Below, piece by piece: positions 46,486-59,986 of a stretch of 64,000 bases of DNA; the first letter of the stretch is position 1, and each line of letters begins with the position of its first letter. A program made the position numbers and the translations under genes. The DNA lies in contig QVRM01003901.1 in NCBI GenBank assembly GCA_003439945.1, positions 1,596,501-1,660,500 of the forward strand, written 5' to 3'. The notes under the pieces are model-generated. The model did not search any database, had not been told where the DNA came from, and was given only the letters and a program-made list of their open reading frames with translations. Origin of the DNA: Dermanyssus gallinae. Lineage: Eukaryota; Arthropoda; Arachnida; Mesostigmata; Dermanyssidae.

Positions 46486-47690
46486 GTATAACGGTCTAAA
46501 ACTGGCCAAGCTTGTTTGAATGCTAGATGTTTAAAGCCTTTGTTAAACCTCTACCCAAATGCTTATAAGCCTAAAACGCTTAAATCATAATATCCGATCA
46601 GAGTTATTCAATCAGGGATCATGCCGACAACATGGCCTCCGATTCAGACGTCCCCAGTTGAGTTGCATGCATGCAGTGAAGGTTTAACGTGGAAAAATCT
46701 CGTTAGACACAGTTCGCTCAGGAATGCCAGTGCTGTTGGCCCAACCTTGGTAAATAAATGTTTTTTTTTATGTTGAAGGCTTTCTTGCAGACATTGAGAA
46801 ACGTGCATTGCGCCAACTTGGTACGCACTTTACCTTGGCTGTCTAGTCTTCACTGGCGCAAGTATTCAAGATAGTCTTGGTAGATCTCGCTGCTGAGGAT
46901 TATAGTTCAGTTTGATACTTTTTCTTCATTTTCGCCATATATTTCGCGTATAAATATATTGCTGCTTCATCTGTCAATATAAGCAATCATTTGCGTGAAT
47001 GTTTGTTTGGTTTGAGACTTAAGCACGTTTTACACAATGATATTAAGTTTAAATTGCAGACCCGGAACTATGATTACTTGCAATACAAAAACGTGTTATT
47101 GTCAAGTTCTCGGAGCGTAACATCTCTAAATCTTTCAGATTAATAAGCTCTCAGGATAGGCTCGCGTCAGGTAGTTACATGTGGAGGCTCTCCGTTCAAA
47201 ACGCTCACAAGACCCACCGAAGTTCCTCCTACCATATCGCTTGTTGTAATGGATCCCTCTTCTACGTCGCGTGACGAGATTTTGAACACAATTTTGAAGA
47301 ATTTAGTTGGGAGCGCGGCTACAAATGTAGATTTTATAAAATCGTAGCAATTTAGTGGGATTTCCATTCTTTATATCTCTTACCGATTATCTTTGGAGTC
47401 AGCTCATCTTAAAGGAAAAGACGGTTCTTTGGTCCTAATTTCATGTCCTTGGGTTTGTATATTAATAGCTAACAATAGATATTACGATAATAATGATGTA
47501 ATTGCCACAGTGCTTGACTACCACTAATTGCGTTTATCTACTCCGGGCAGGACGGAGGTTTCGGTCAATACCTTTTGAGCCTTTGCTCTTTTAGAATCTC
47601 GCGAGGTTTCCACTGTAATAAAACTCTATTGCCAACATATGTTCAATACAGCGTCTTTGCTATTTCACCAAATAAACCTTGTTTATAAGC
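46486..47690. other. No recognised gene
   Basis: A minus-strand frame at 47167-47367 is open but matches nothing I know. Confidence 0.35.
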
Positions 47691-47694
47691 AGTT

Positions 47695-48010
47695 ATCGCA
47701 TCTGGTGATGCCACAAGATATAATCGTATCGCAGATGGGCCTTAAGCAGGGTAACTCCCTGGGACCTGTTAGATAACCTAAGTCCTTCTGTAGACGATGG
47801 GAAGATCATATCACTTATAAATCAGTCGCTGGCCAGAGTCAGTCCGGGACTGCCAAATTTCGACATTGGCTCTACCACCATCGATGCATTGGCTCGTTTG
47901 ATCAAGATTGAGATCCTCTCAATTTTCACCCGATCCGCCTTACCCGATCTTCTGCCTTCTATGGTGTAACTCAGCTTAGCGCAGACGCAATTATGCCATC
48001 TATCCGTCAC
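47695..48010 (+). pseudogene. Possible R2-like LINE RT fragment
   Basis: The plus strand reads PQDIIVSQMGLKQGNSLGP at 47709-47764, the GLQQGDPLGP motif of the R2-like RT (compare HVILSQSGLQQGDPLGP at 63477-63527). The following frame, ISLINQSLARVSPGLPNFD to 48008, is open but not recognised. Confidence 0.5.
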
Positions 48011-48945
48011 GTCCAGACCCCAATATATGTATATATAAATATTTTTTATTTCCCGTAAAAAACACTATATATAGGTTACACATATCACGAAATATTAGCT
48101 ATGGCAGTGTGCCTAGCGGGCGCGTATTGTGACTATCACTTGTCCGTTTTGAAGAGGCCAGACCGAGATCGCTTTAAATGTGTTCCCCGAACGGATGCAG
48201 CGTTTTCACGTTGTATGCCAAGATCCAGGCGTTGTTTTAAAAAGGACGACGACTTGCTATAATATTACCGATGACAAGTTTAACAAAGTGCCGATCAGCT
48301 GCCTGGTCCGAACGCCAGGATTTCAAACGCAAGGGGGCAGAATTTGTGGGGATACCCGATTGATGAGTATTTTTTCAACTTGCTAGTCTCCGCAAGGTGG
48401 GCTGCGTAACCAGCTTCGGATGCGCCGCCACCGACCACAGAAGAGGCTTATGTTAACGGTATATATATACGTTTCTAGAGCTATTTCGAGTAAGTCATTT
48501 AGCCATGCAATCAATCTTGGCATGCCCTCGGAAAACCTTAGTTGCGCATTTGTCTGGATGTGTTAGTATTAAGCGTTGTGAATAGCCACAGAGTTATGAT
48601 TTTGAGGTTTTGGATGTGAAAGTTAATAATGGAACTTAAATTTTTGCGAATTCTCTTCTAAACGACCAGGTCGCACCTTCTAGTCGGCGTCGTTTGTCCT
48701 TTAGTTGAACACGACGATGGGCTTAGTTTCTGTAGGGAAGAACTGGTTATCTCGTAAGCGCACATTTTGTGCTCTTATGTCGAGCAGCAACACCAGTGTC
48801 ACAGATTTTAGTAATTTCACTGTCAATCCTAAACACGATTTCTAAGAAACACGATATGCTGGTAAAATATTTGCTTTAGCGAGCTCTACAATTCCCTATA
48901 TTGTTTTTCAAAATTTTCTTGAACAACCTGTATATATTGGGGTTT

Positions 48946-49230
48946 CTATTGTGTTTGCATCATTGATTGGCTCAAACATTCGTCACAAGTTAATATTGTA
49001 TTATCGGTAGCATAATTGTATTTTGTGTAGAAGTAAAGTTTTTGGACATTATTCGAGGTGGTATAGTTCGCACGGCGTTTTAAAAAACGTGCACCTGCAC
49101 TTATAGGAATTTTCTTCTGAACGCATTTCCTACGCGTGCATATCTTAAAGTGAAAGCCACGGACTGCGAAGCCGGTTATCAGGTATTGATTTCTAACCCT
49201 TCCAGACGTTGACTGTGTTTCAAACAGCAC
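48946..49230 (-). mobile_element. His/Cys-tailed LINE 3' end (copy 4)
   Basis: The minus strand reads YLITGFAVRGFHFKICTRRKC, then further basic residues. The RFAVHGFHxxxC segment is recognisable. The second Cys cluster is lost. Confidence 0.55.
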
Positions 49231-49381
49231 GCCTATTTCAGCCAGTTTTTGATCCCACTCAAAGAGGTATTGATTGAGCCCATCTGTCCTCGGGAGGTTG
49301 TGTTTTCTAAAGGCTTCTACAAGGAGAGCGTAGAACCTAACAAATACACTCGCTGATATTGCTGGTAAAAAGCAACACTAG

Positions 49382-49431
<50 letters not shown>
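49382..49431. repeat. (TA)n microsatellite
   Basis: Pure TA tract of about 50 bp. Confidence 0.95.
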
Positions 49432-49435
<4 letters not shown>

Positions 49436-49679
49436 AGTTGTTTATATGCGAAACTGCATTACAAATACTTAAGTTTTTGAAAAAATAATAACTTTTTATA
49501 AAATGGAGTGCATTTACACAGTCACATGGTCATATATACAAGTGTGTACACAGTAAACGGGTGATCCCGATCCTTAGAATAATACAGCATGGCAAGTAAA
49601 CACACTCAACATAACAGTATTGCCGACCCATGTATGATGGCTTGTTACAACTCATGAATCAAATAACATTGCCACAGCT

Positions 49680-50490
49680 CTTCACTCCGCAACGCCTGCC
49701 AATGTCCTGTTATACCAAAGCCGGGACAAGATATTTTTTAATTCCCGCACAAAAACACTCACAGAGGAGAGAGACCATATGCGACCAGGTAGCGCGCTCC
49801 GAATATGCGGCAGGCGGCACAATAGAGAATGGGACCTAAGTTTCTTTCTGGTCCGCGGTACCACACATACTCTCGCAATGCGTAGCCGCCTTTTCTGGGC
49901 AGCGAATAGATCACTGACTCGTAGTGCCGTCGGAAGAAGATGGCACGAAGTGCATCATTTTGATTCACTTGAACCCCTCAAAGAATACCTCTGTACCCAC
50001 CACCCCACAACATGATACCACAACATAAAATAGATAAAAGCAGGGCTTTGTAAACTGACAGAAGTTTCTATAACGGCAAAGCATTTTGACATCAATTGAT
50101 CTACGTGATGCCAGGCACCCAGCCAAAAACTATCGGGCAAATGAAGCAGCCTTCTAGCAGGTCGAACCACCAAGAAATTGTTTTTGCTCTTGTTTACAAC
50201 CATATGCATTAAAATCCTTAACAACTTTTTCAACCAATTAAAGTGAAGAGTTATTACCACTAGAAACGTAAGCCGGGTCGAGCCGAAAAAATATTGTCGT
50301 GTTGTCCGCAAGAGCTATCGCATTCCCCAGGTTATTGTGCTTACTTCTCAAGAATATGGAGTTTAGTAATATCAGAAACATAAAGAGACCAACAACAGAG
50401 CCCTGCGGAGTCCCCAAGCTAACAAGTATATTGCCAAGTATATTAAATAGGTCCAACTTTTTCAGACTGAGGTGTATCCTCAAGATGGAA
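49680..50490 (-). pseudogene. LINE RT fragment (jockey/CR1-like), minus strand
   Basis: In order on the minus strand: LVSLGTPQGSVVGLFMFLI then NAIALADNTTIFF (from SGVPQGSVLGPLLFLI and YADDTTIFF), MVVNKSKNNFLVVRP after a frameshift, and QNDALRAIFFRR near 49930. The catalytic YADD is LADN. Non-functional. Confidence 0.65.
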
Positions 50491-50869
50491 CCTGAAAATT
50501 TTATTTTTTTAAGGAGGTTGTTTTTAATTCTAGACCATCTTCCGTCCTCTACGGGCTTGGAACTTACAGAGAGTTATATCTTCGAGGGCCGGACATGTTG
50601 ACATCTATGTTTCCCCAACAGTCCTTGTGGCAGGATGGCCGCTGACTCTCAGCGGTATAGTTTATCATCTATTCTCAATGAGCATTGCTTAAAGAAAATT
50701 CGATCAACAACAGGGATCGGCTGTTGATCGAACTACCGGCAACACCTAGGTAGATAACAACCATGAGTTGCGCACTAGTCCCCTAGACCACGCCGCCGCT
50801 TTCAAGATATGATCTAAACCAGCTAAATGTAGAGAACGTGCAACCCAAGTGGGTCAACATTGGATAGAC

Positions 50870-51560
50870 AATGCATTGTCATCTTCACCCACGAGCTCCC
50901 GTAGCCGGCTCGGTGCGCGTCCCATCCGCCGTGGACGTCCTTCACACGGCGCGCTATCATCTTCGTGTTGTTCAATGGTGCACCGGCGGAGGGTGGCCTC
51001 CTAACTCAGTCGCCAGGCACAAACTTGAATTCGACTGCCGTTTTTCTCCCATCTGCGTACTCCCGTTTGTCCTGTTTTTCGTCCACTCGCACCCGTTTGT
51101 CCTGATCGCTTCGTTCAGTGTTTTCTCGCCAGGGACTTCATCCAAGCTTATCTTCATCAGCCGCCGGAACGTGTTACGTATCGATGTTTCGTCTTCACTA
51201 TCCCATGATGAGCATCCTCCGCCGCTTTTAGGCATTTGCCGTTGGTCCAACGACATCAGCGTTACTGCTCCTTCACACCGATCGCCTGTACATTCTGTTA
51301 CGTTCATACACTTTCAGCCACTCACTCGGTTTGCCGGGCACATTTCGGCCACGCACTCGTGGGTTGTCCATCCGTACGTTTGGCATCACCTCGTATACTC
51401 CTGTAGGTTGTTTCGTGAAGACTATAGTACTTAGTGTCGGTTCTGCTCGCAGCAATGCGCTAAGTATCACGCGGTTGATTGTCCGACACTGCAACGAAGA
51501 TCTTTACACTTCATCTAGTAGGAAGAACGGCAAGACAACGAAGAATTATGTTTTATAATA
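50870..51560. other. Region of overlapping open frames, function unknown
   Basis: GC is higher than around it. Plus frames of 187 and 75 codons (50871-51434, 51331-51558) are followed by AATAAA at 51597. Minus frames (51273-51494, 50972-51307) give hydrophilic peptides such as NVRMDNPRVRGRNVPGKPS and MKISLDEVPGEKTLNEAIR, which look more protein-like. I cannot decide the coding strand, nor between a host exon and a transposon gag-like ORF. Confidence 0.3.
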
Positions 51561-51651
51561 ACATGACCTATCTTGTACATACTAAATTTGTGTGAAATAA
51601 ATATGATTCATAACAACAACTTGTTTTTTTTATATTTTTCCTTAATCTGGT

Positions 51652-51920
51652 TATTCGTCTTTCGCTACGCAAGCTAGCGAAGTGTCATTAATTATGCTGA
51701 ATTTTCGAACACGCCGGTATGATCGGTTCCTTTATACGTTGACTGGTTCTACCGCAAACATAGACTTTGCACAGTTATGTAGGAGAAAAAAGGCAGAATA
51801 TCTATATTTATAAATTTCATCCTTGCACCTAAAAAAAACGTGTCCGCTTCTTCTTCCATTGGGAAAAATATTTTCTTGCCGAGTTCTACTAAACCTTAAA
51901 ATATGTACATGTTGTTATAA
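51652..51920 (+). repeat. Dispersed repeat, unclassified (copy 1; partner at 61745-61985)
   Basis: It shares GAATTTTC, TTGACTG(G/A)TTCT(A/T)CCGCAAAC, GTAGGAG(A/G)AAA, TTATAAATTT-like runs, CTTGCCGAGTTCTAC(T/C)(A/G)AA and further blocks in the same order and orientation with the later copy. Confidence 0.75.
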
Positions 51921-52448
51921 AATGCCCTGTATATACCAATAAGAATAAACAAGAATACCTCTATGTACTATCGTTGTGGTCTGTGTTTTGACTAGTTTCG
52001 TAGTCGGAAATATCTCAAATCTAAAACGAATTACGTGATCTAAAATCATTAGGAAGCTTGATTAGAAGGGTTATGCTACGGAAAGGGTAGCTGTTCAAGC
52101 AAGGGGTCAGTGCGCTTATAAAAATTTCAGCCTAGTACAATCGGCGTTTGCTCTTATTACTTAACTGGGAACTAAGAAATCATATTTTTTTACTAACCAA
52201 AGTTGGGCTAACACATACGTGTTATAACTGGAAAATCAAATCAATAAAACAATTTATAACATTATACTCACAATATAAAGAGTTCGAACGCATTATTGCC
52301 GAAGAGCTCTCACCATTATCAAATATAATGCCTACTTTTGCACTGAATTCATGTATGGCTATTGCTTGCCTATTTAAACAAGTATGAGATAACCGGCATA
52401 TAAGTCAAGAATTACAAAACAGCGAGGACGTTGTGTAAACCAAACGTG

Positions 52449-53400
52449 TTACAATTGCCCCTTGGTCAAGGTTTTTGCTTTGCCTGGCTGCACTTCCCCT
52501 CCCAGCTCCCTCGGCCCCTCGTCTTGACCCCTCGTCTCCCGAGGCTGCCGAGTGAACCTCTCCCGCCTAGCGGTTTCCTTGGCCGTCTTGAGCATCAAAA
52601 TTGCGTCGAACAGGTCCGTCGCTTCCTTCCACGCTTCCGTCGAGGTCATCAAATAGCTAACCACCTTCTTGATGGGACGGCCCCTCACGGCCGTGGAGCC
52701 CGTGCACCTTGCCTCCCAAAGAGACTCGCAGTGCAGGACAGTGTGTTCCACGCCGTCCGCCTTCCCAGATTCGCATAGCACACAGGTGTCAATGGCGGCC
52801 TTCATTATCTTAACCATGTAGCTCTGGAACTGACCGTGACCGGTCAGAACCTGAACCGTATAGTAGGTTAACTTCTCGTGTGGACAGTCATACCAAACCT
52901 TGAGGTCTGACATCAGACTTTTGGTCCAGCTCCCTTTGATCACCCCGGGTGTAACCTGCACCCATTGCCAGACCGCAAATGTGGCACTCCTGGCTTTGGC
53001 GAGACCCAGATTTTTCTCTAGAAATATCTTGCTTCTTTCTCCTGCTGGTAGGTCCCATGGCAGCAGTTTAGCCAGGACCAAGAGGGCTTCCGTGGAGACC
53101 GTCCGGTACGCCCGGCTAACCCTAATTGCTAGTGTATGTTAGGCCGACCTTAGTGCTCTTTTATTTTTCGTCGTCTGTAGTGCCAAGTCCGCCCAGACGG
53201 GCGCCGCATAGAGAGCCGATGACTCAGCAACTGAAGCTAGTAGCCGTCGGTTCCCCCCGATACATGCCCAATCTTTGGCATAATCCGTGCCAGGTTTAAG
53301 GCGGTCGGCTGGTCCAGTTAAACCCGTGTCAAGAATCACCCCAAGGTACTTTGCCCCTTTCCTAATTTCTATTGGGTGACCCCCCATCATAAGGCGGACT
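52449..53400 (-). pseudogene. R1-like LINE, 3' half, minus strand
   Basis: The first frame (53390 down to 53139) reads RKGAKYLGVILDTGL and SVAESSALYAAPVWADLAL. The second (53081 to 52449, 210 codons) reads LAKLLPWDLPAGERSKI, LTYYTVQVLTGHGQFQSYM, the zinc motif CVLCESGKADGVEHTVLHC (CX2CX9HX4C) and a basic tail. The order matches the element ending at 41536. It is broken between the two frames and lacks the front of the RT. Confidence 0.85.
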
Positions 53401-54310
53401 CCTATTGTTCTCTTCCGGCAGTACGAAGTCGCAGTTATTTGGGACGTTAAAAATTATTATATTTCCCATCTACTTTTATCCAAGCTGTACAGAGCGCGTA
53501 CTGGGCTTTCTCTAGCAGAGAAATGTAGTAGCAGAACAATGTTGAACCATGTTTACAATTTAGAGAGAACTAATCAGCCTGAACATAATTATGAAGAGAA
53601 TATATATATATATATATAGTCTCATTGGAGCTCTGCGAACTTAGCCAAATGTATAGTAGAATGGAAAGTAGGAGTAAGGTGGGATGTCTAGCAATTCATA
53701 TTTTCTCTTAGTGGCAACTAATTGATACCAATAATCTTCGCTATAATATTGTGCTGCAAATGACCCTTAATAGTAAAAATCTATCGCGTAAGTATAGTGG
53801 TTTCTTCATGTAGCATAGGCAGCGTCTTCAATAACCACATGAAGCGAGAACTAATTGTGTGCTACTGTAAAATGACTTATGTCAAAGGCTTCAGTTCAGT
53901 CTGCCAACCATGCCTTAAGAAAGTTGGGTTGCAGGCAGCGTTGCGCAATATCTCTGTAAACCCTTATGACTGCACCTATTTTATATTTGCTATAATGCTA
54001 AATAGCGACTTTAATACCTGATATGCTTAAACAGCGACTTTCGAGAATATTACGTATTGTGTACCTCTTAGTTCAGCCTGCAGATCTGTGCCAAGTATCA
54101 TGCAGTGGAATGCGTAACGCCGGAACATAAACATTTGCTCTTTATCTCTCGCAGAACAGGTGAAGACAGATAAGCATGAAAGAATTTAAGAACAACCTCA
54201 TGCATAGAGTGACTATTGCACTAAATTTAAGTGAAAGAAACAGAATAAACTGAAAGGGGTACAACACCACTAAACCAAGAGTTCTGTTACGACTTATCGC
54301 GACAAATATT
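53401..54310. other. No recognised gene
   Basis: A short (TA)n tract near 53600. The remainder is unassigned. Confidence 0.35.
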
Positions 54311-54325
54311 CTAACCATGGCTGTG

Positions 54326-54690
54326 TATGGGACTTACGTTTGCCGAGGTTGTGACGATTTGTTCTTCGTGAGGTGTCCCCGCTTCAAAACGGTGTCTCGC
54401 GGCAAAGGAGAGCGCAAGTCCTCCTTCCTGTTGGACTTGCGCGCGGGATGGGCCTGGTCTGGCGGTATCCGCACGTGATAAATGGCCGACGACAGAGGAA
54501 CTACAATGTCGTTGGCTATCCGACGGACTGGTGGAAGGCGAGCGGCCGTGGAGTTCTGGAGAGCTGCAGCTCGCTATGCCGGCTCCGTCTCGGCTTTGGG
54601 CCGGCCGGCCGACGTGGCTGTACAGCACCCTCACGACTCCTGCGCGATCAGCAAGCACTCAGCTTCCTCGGAGCAACAACGATGATGACT
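54326..54690 (-). CDS. Candidate exon in a GC-rich patch, unrecognised
   Basis: A minus-strand frame of about 110 codons (RPAQSRDGAGIASCSSPEL ... EEQIVTTSAN) ends at a consensus donor AAC|GTAAGT near 54337. GC content is well above the surroundings. A plus-strand frame is also open, so coding is not proven. It could be a 5' exon of a minus-strand gene. Confidence 0.22.
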
Positions 54691-54728
54691 TGAATCCGGC
54701 GTGCTTCTTCTAGCCAGACAGTTGTTCT

Positions 54729-54730
54729 AG

Positions 54731-54767
<37 letters not shown>
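54729..54767. repeat. (CT)n microsatellite
   Basis: About 40 bp of CT on the plus strand, beside the GC-rich patch. Confidence 0.95.
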
Positions 54768-54769
<2 letters not shown>

Positions 54770-55499
54770 TTGACCTTGTTCTCACAATAGTGCCAACAAA
54801 AAAATACCAACTACCTAACGAGACCCTCAGTCCTTTACTCCTACATTTAGTACTATGGCTACGACAAAAATAATAACAAGGATGACATTACGTCATTTCT
54901 AAAAGACTAATTAAAGGGGGCAGCGGAGATGGGGTAGGTCTCTCTACTGCCGCCGCCGCCGCCACTGCTGCTACTGATGCAGTTACAGCGAGCATGGCAG
55001 GGTCGTTACCAAGTGTAAACGCGGACCAGACTCAACATACTCTGCTTTTGTTCACTGCATCGTGACTGCTATACTCGTACGATGCATTCTTTGAACTGCG
55101 CTCTGCCGTATAAACTGATTTAGTAGTGATCGGTCAACGTACGTCTAATATGATTTTATTTAATTCGTGTTTTTGTTTCACTATAGTTGGCGTATGCAAG
55201 AACGACAAAGGAGCGAAAGCGTCAACCGGCAGCGGCCATGGTCGCCGGCCACGGGCCGACCTTACGATTAAGGCCGACCACCTTAGCCTGGCATTGATTG
55301 GCTTCTTTCCTGAAAGGTAGCAAGCAGGAACAACAACACAAAAGGATTAATTTACTAATGACCAGACTCACTACTACGAACTCGGGTTAATAGAAAACGC
55401 TTTTAACCAAAGTTAATGCGTTGAATAGGCTATAACGCAGAATACATTCTGCGTATGTCATGAGTTCGTATGACGCTATACACCGGAATACGTAGACGC

Positions 55500-57040
55500 C
55501 GTTATGGCTACTCGGAAAGAGTGTATCAGGGCAAACCGGACACAGACGCGCCTGTTTAATGCTGCCACGGCGCTGCCGCCACTACGACTGCGGCACATAC
55601 AAATTGATCCTCAGACAGCCGTTAAAGAAGTCCGAGGACAACCCCGTTGACCCGGACAGAATCCCACCTGTAACGGAAGGAAAGATTCTAAAGCCGGCAG
55701 AGCAACCAGCACCGCCCCCGGCGCATTTTGCGCTAATTCCTAAAGCAATATCCACTATCCATAGACCGTTGTATCTGTTAGATGCGGCAGGGAAGTTACT
55801 AGAAATTGTTATGACCGACCGAGTCATCTTGGAGGTCGAAGACTTTCATGCCCTGCCGGACGACTAATAGGGCTTTACACAAGTCCGCTCGACTCTGATC
55901 GGTTTTAAGCTCGTGCCCCGACAGGTCACCAAGAAGCCCGTAAAGACCCGCTCTTTTAAACTTCTGAACGTTAAGAGAAACACTAAGAACATAGCAAAGT
56001 GAGGCATGATTAGGACAACGTTGAAACGCAAAGGCATCCCGTCCTACCTTCAGTTGGTCATTTGCTCTTATTTGGAAACATTATCGATCACAGCGAGGAG
56101 TGGCCCATACAAGGTGGCTGCCTCAGGGCTTCTTCCTGAAGCCAATTCTGTAGAACCTAGTCTAGGATGGAGTCATGCGGCTACAAAGGATGCACAGGGC
56201 CAAAAGAGAGAGAGTGGTGTACACCGACGACCTCGCGCCTTTTCGTCACGGCATGGAGAGAATCAGTGTTGAAGAGAGCCCCAAACATTGCGTTTCACAT
56301 GATTAGGAGAGGATGAGGGCCACCGCTAGCTGCCGCTCCAAAAGACGGAGGCCCTCAATATGACGGGTCGCAAGGCCACACGCGGGGTCACCCTGTCTCG
56401 TCGGGCCACTCGATCCCAATAAAAACAAATCTGCTAAATACCTTGGCGTGACTCTAGATCGGCTGCACCACTATGTCACAAATAAAGCGCGGCGCGGCGT
56501 GACCATCTGGGTTTGCCACGCTTACCGCACAGTGAGCCCGGCCGATGTCCACTCCGAGCGAGGCAACCCTTTTAGGACCTCCTGGCTAGCAAAAATGCAA
56601 GACGATACAGATTGGAGACAGGCGCGCAAGCAATACGCTCAGATACGCAACGCTGGGCCAAGGAGTGCCGGGTTAAGGATCCCTGTCATATTTCACGTTA
56701 CAGACACTCACTGACAGTGGCCAGTTCCAGTCATACCTGGCACAAATTGTCAAGACCCATGGTGGCTACATGCACTCTTTGCACTTCCGGTAGGCGAATA
56801 ATGTTAACCACACGGTCTCGTTATACCTCATCACGTCACATCTCGACCTACGCCAGAGACAGCGACCCTATGCGAAGCATAGGTGTGCACGAGATTATGG
56901 ACGCTCAAACTTGGAGGAGAGGAGTCCTATGTCTGAATGCCCTAATGCGTGAAATTTGGAAGACAGCTTCATATCTGAATGGTGTCGCAAGGGGGTTCGG
57001 CAATCCTACCCTCCGGTAGGTCTTGAGGCATGTGCCCAGG
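55500..57040 (+). pseudogene. R1-like LINE, heavily decayed
   Basis: Pieces in order: IPKAISTIHRPLYLLDAAGKLLE (55733-55805, RT YRPIYLLDxxGKLLE), KRKGIPSYLQLVICSYL (56025-56075), ILGVTLDRL (KYLGVxLD) and RTVSPADV (56526-56550), with many stops and frame changes. The order agrees with an R1-like RT and its C-terminal region. Confidence 0.65.
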
Positions 57041-59980
57041 CTCCGGGACTATGATGAGCCGGTAGGGCAGGACGCCTCCCTCTCATGGTCTCGAAGAAAT
57101 ACCACACGCGGGCTCGAAGCTGGAAGGAGGGGGGGGGGATTAAGGTTTTAAGAAGCGAGGGTCGCACTTTAGATGCTGCCAGTTGAGCTTACTCAGTTAA
57201 CATATTTCTACAAGCCTACTGGCTACCTTGCCAATATAGATGGCAAACCTTTGCCTATAAGCTAGATTCTGGGCCATCAAGAAAACATTATATATAAACC
57301 TGGCTATACCGCTGTCTTTCAGAATACTTTTAAAATCGTAAGTTTAGTCCAGTAAACTTTCAATGTTTGTCACAAATTAATTGTCCAACTCTAACAGATT
57401 TTTAAGCTTATTCAATGCAAATATGTGCAACCTGGTGGTCGCATTGTCAGATCGGTCGAGAAAACGTTCAAAAACCTTAGCCGCAACAAATGGCCTTAAC
57501 TTAACAGCAATTTAGCTACAGGTTATAAGGAGGCGTTCTCTATATTTAATGCAAAATTAGTGGCTAATGACAGTGACTTTTCGGGAAAAATGGACCATTG
57601 ACAACCATCACTAGTTATTTAGCTTTAATTAAAATATTTCCAACCAACCACGGTCGCTCTTTCCGTGGTGTGTGTATCCGATCCGTCAAACGTCTTAGGT
57701 ATCTACCTCAGAGAGCCGGATTTGCCAATCTGGGACTTCCCACGCGATTTGTTTCGGGATAATTTTTTTGCCTTGGTAAAACGGAACCGGCTTTATTCGG
57801 ATAGTCGCATTTTTTGTGTGCATTTTTAACAGCAAAGTTTTGCACAGTCTGACGAATCGCAGAGACCAATTGGGCTACAGAACTGTGTAATCTGTTTTCT
57901 AATGCGTTACGTATGCACTCTTCACATGTCCGAACACAAAATACCAATCCCCACATTCGACATAGAGCAGCGATTGGACACACCAGGTCCCAAGAAAGTA
58001 CGCCTAACCAACTTCTCAACTATACCGCCACTTTATTCTACCTGCTTTGCCGCCAGAGCCTGTACTGATAAACATGTAAATCAGACACTTAATTTGATTT
58101 ATAATACTCTGCTTGTATTTCCACTCACTTTGGTATGTTCAAACAAAATATATCTTCACATTGCCAGAGATAGCTTTGTCCATATCTAACGCAGTCTACG
58201 ACATAAAGTGGCTACTACTTATAACGTTTCCCTGAGCTTTGCTACTTTCTGTGTTAAACAATTGGGTCATTGTTTTGTATTCGGCTTTATGCAATTTATT
58301 AGACGTATTGGCATTTTATCATAAGTATTATTATTTTTACGGCCTTCTACTATGACATTACCTCATGCATCGATAAGTTCGCATCAATTTTCGTACTACT
58401 TCTGTAACACTCCTAAAGTTTGAATATCATTCTATAATACGTTGCCAACTATCGCCGGCGGTGGTTGTACCCATGGAAGTAGATTTGAGATATGGGTAAG
58501 GGTTACATAGAACTGCACATGTTAGAGTAGTTTAGTTAACTCCCTTGGTACTTGAAAATTTGACTGCGTGAGTACTGTTGAGAAGGACAGTCGCAGCCCG
58601 ATGACAACATTTGTGGAAAAAACTAGCCGATTGTCTGATCTAGCGATAGCCGATAGTCTCCTAGATATTAATTTAATGCAAAAGTTACCTCCAAAAAACA
58701 AATAAAGGAACTTGCTCCGGCCGATTTAGCTCATAGGTGTTGTCTTTGCCAAATGTAGCGTTAGATTAGAGACATAATATGTTTCTCTGGCAATAAACCA
58801 AGATCACTATTCGCCAACAGTACAATCCTGCAACGTTACGCATATTAAATAGTGCTATGTCGCTGCCGGAAAATAAGCCAAAACGGTTACATTTATTGTT
58901 CTACAAATCAAATTGTTCTTAGGTTTGATAATTATAAATATGTTGATACAATTGCGTATGACTCAAGATGCCAATCGGTGATCCAATGATCTGCCAATTG
59001 AACTTCTGGCATAAACGCTACTTATAGGCTCACATAAACCTATAGTACAGTAGCTCAGACATATTCACACCGTGATCGCGTTTTTGTATCGAACCTACAT
59101 TTATAGACTTTGTCCAGTAGAACAATGTGGCCGCAAAACAATGATACACAAGGTATAACAAAACCAACTCTAGCGAAGCTCTGGGTTAATCCTGCGCTAG
59201 GTGGTTTGGTATTCATGGTTGCCGTGGCCACCGCCTGTTGTTTTTTGGACACCGCGTGTCTACCTTCCTGTTACAACAAATTGAGTGTTAAAATATTTAT
59301 GCTGGTGTTACCACGATCTCTTTTAGCGTTATCGAGCGGCAAACAGTAGTGTGACAAGCCACGGGTTGCGATTGCTTTGTCTGACTGCCGGTTATGGCGG
59401 TTTCAATTATACGCTACAACGGGACGAGGCTGCCCCCGACGACCATCAGTCGCTCGTTGACATACTTGCACACACGTGGCGACAGATACAAACACGCAAA
59501 TGTACAGATACGGAAGCACGGATACATAATCAAGTGTGCACTGACTATCATTATAACCATGAGTGTGGTTATGTCACACTCATGAGCGACGACCAGCGTT
59601 TAAACGTAGATATGCTAAGTTATATAAAAGTATATAACGGGAATTGAATGAATGAATGAAACTTTCCAATTGTCGCTTAAGAATGACAGTGTAGCACCTC
59701 CTGGCGACAATTAGCCTTCAGCAATCCGCTAACAACGAACATTCGTCATTGCAGCGCAATGAGCGCAATGATCCTTCCCGACGGAAACAAACATCAAACT
59801 GGATACAAAGGGCTTAACGTTTTCCTCTATGGCTACCGTAAGCCAACTGGGAGCGATTCCGATTTAGCAAAGCGAATGTGTGTGTAAATAGTTTAGCTTA
59901 TTATGAGAAGAAGTTTGCGACCTCCACAGACCCCGCCGACCTTTTTAGCCTGTGATTTTTGGAGGCAGATGGCGCACTTG
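57041..59980. other. No recognised gene
   Basis: Contains a G-run at 57129-57138, a GAAT tract at 59645-59660 and several short frames (59110-59349, 59351-59647) without motifs I recognise. Confidence 0.35.
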
Positions 59981-59986
59981 ACTTAC

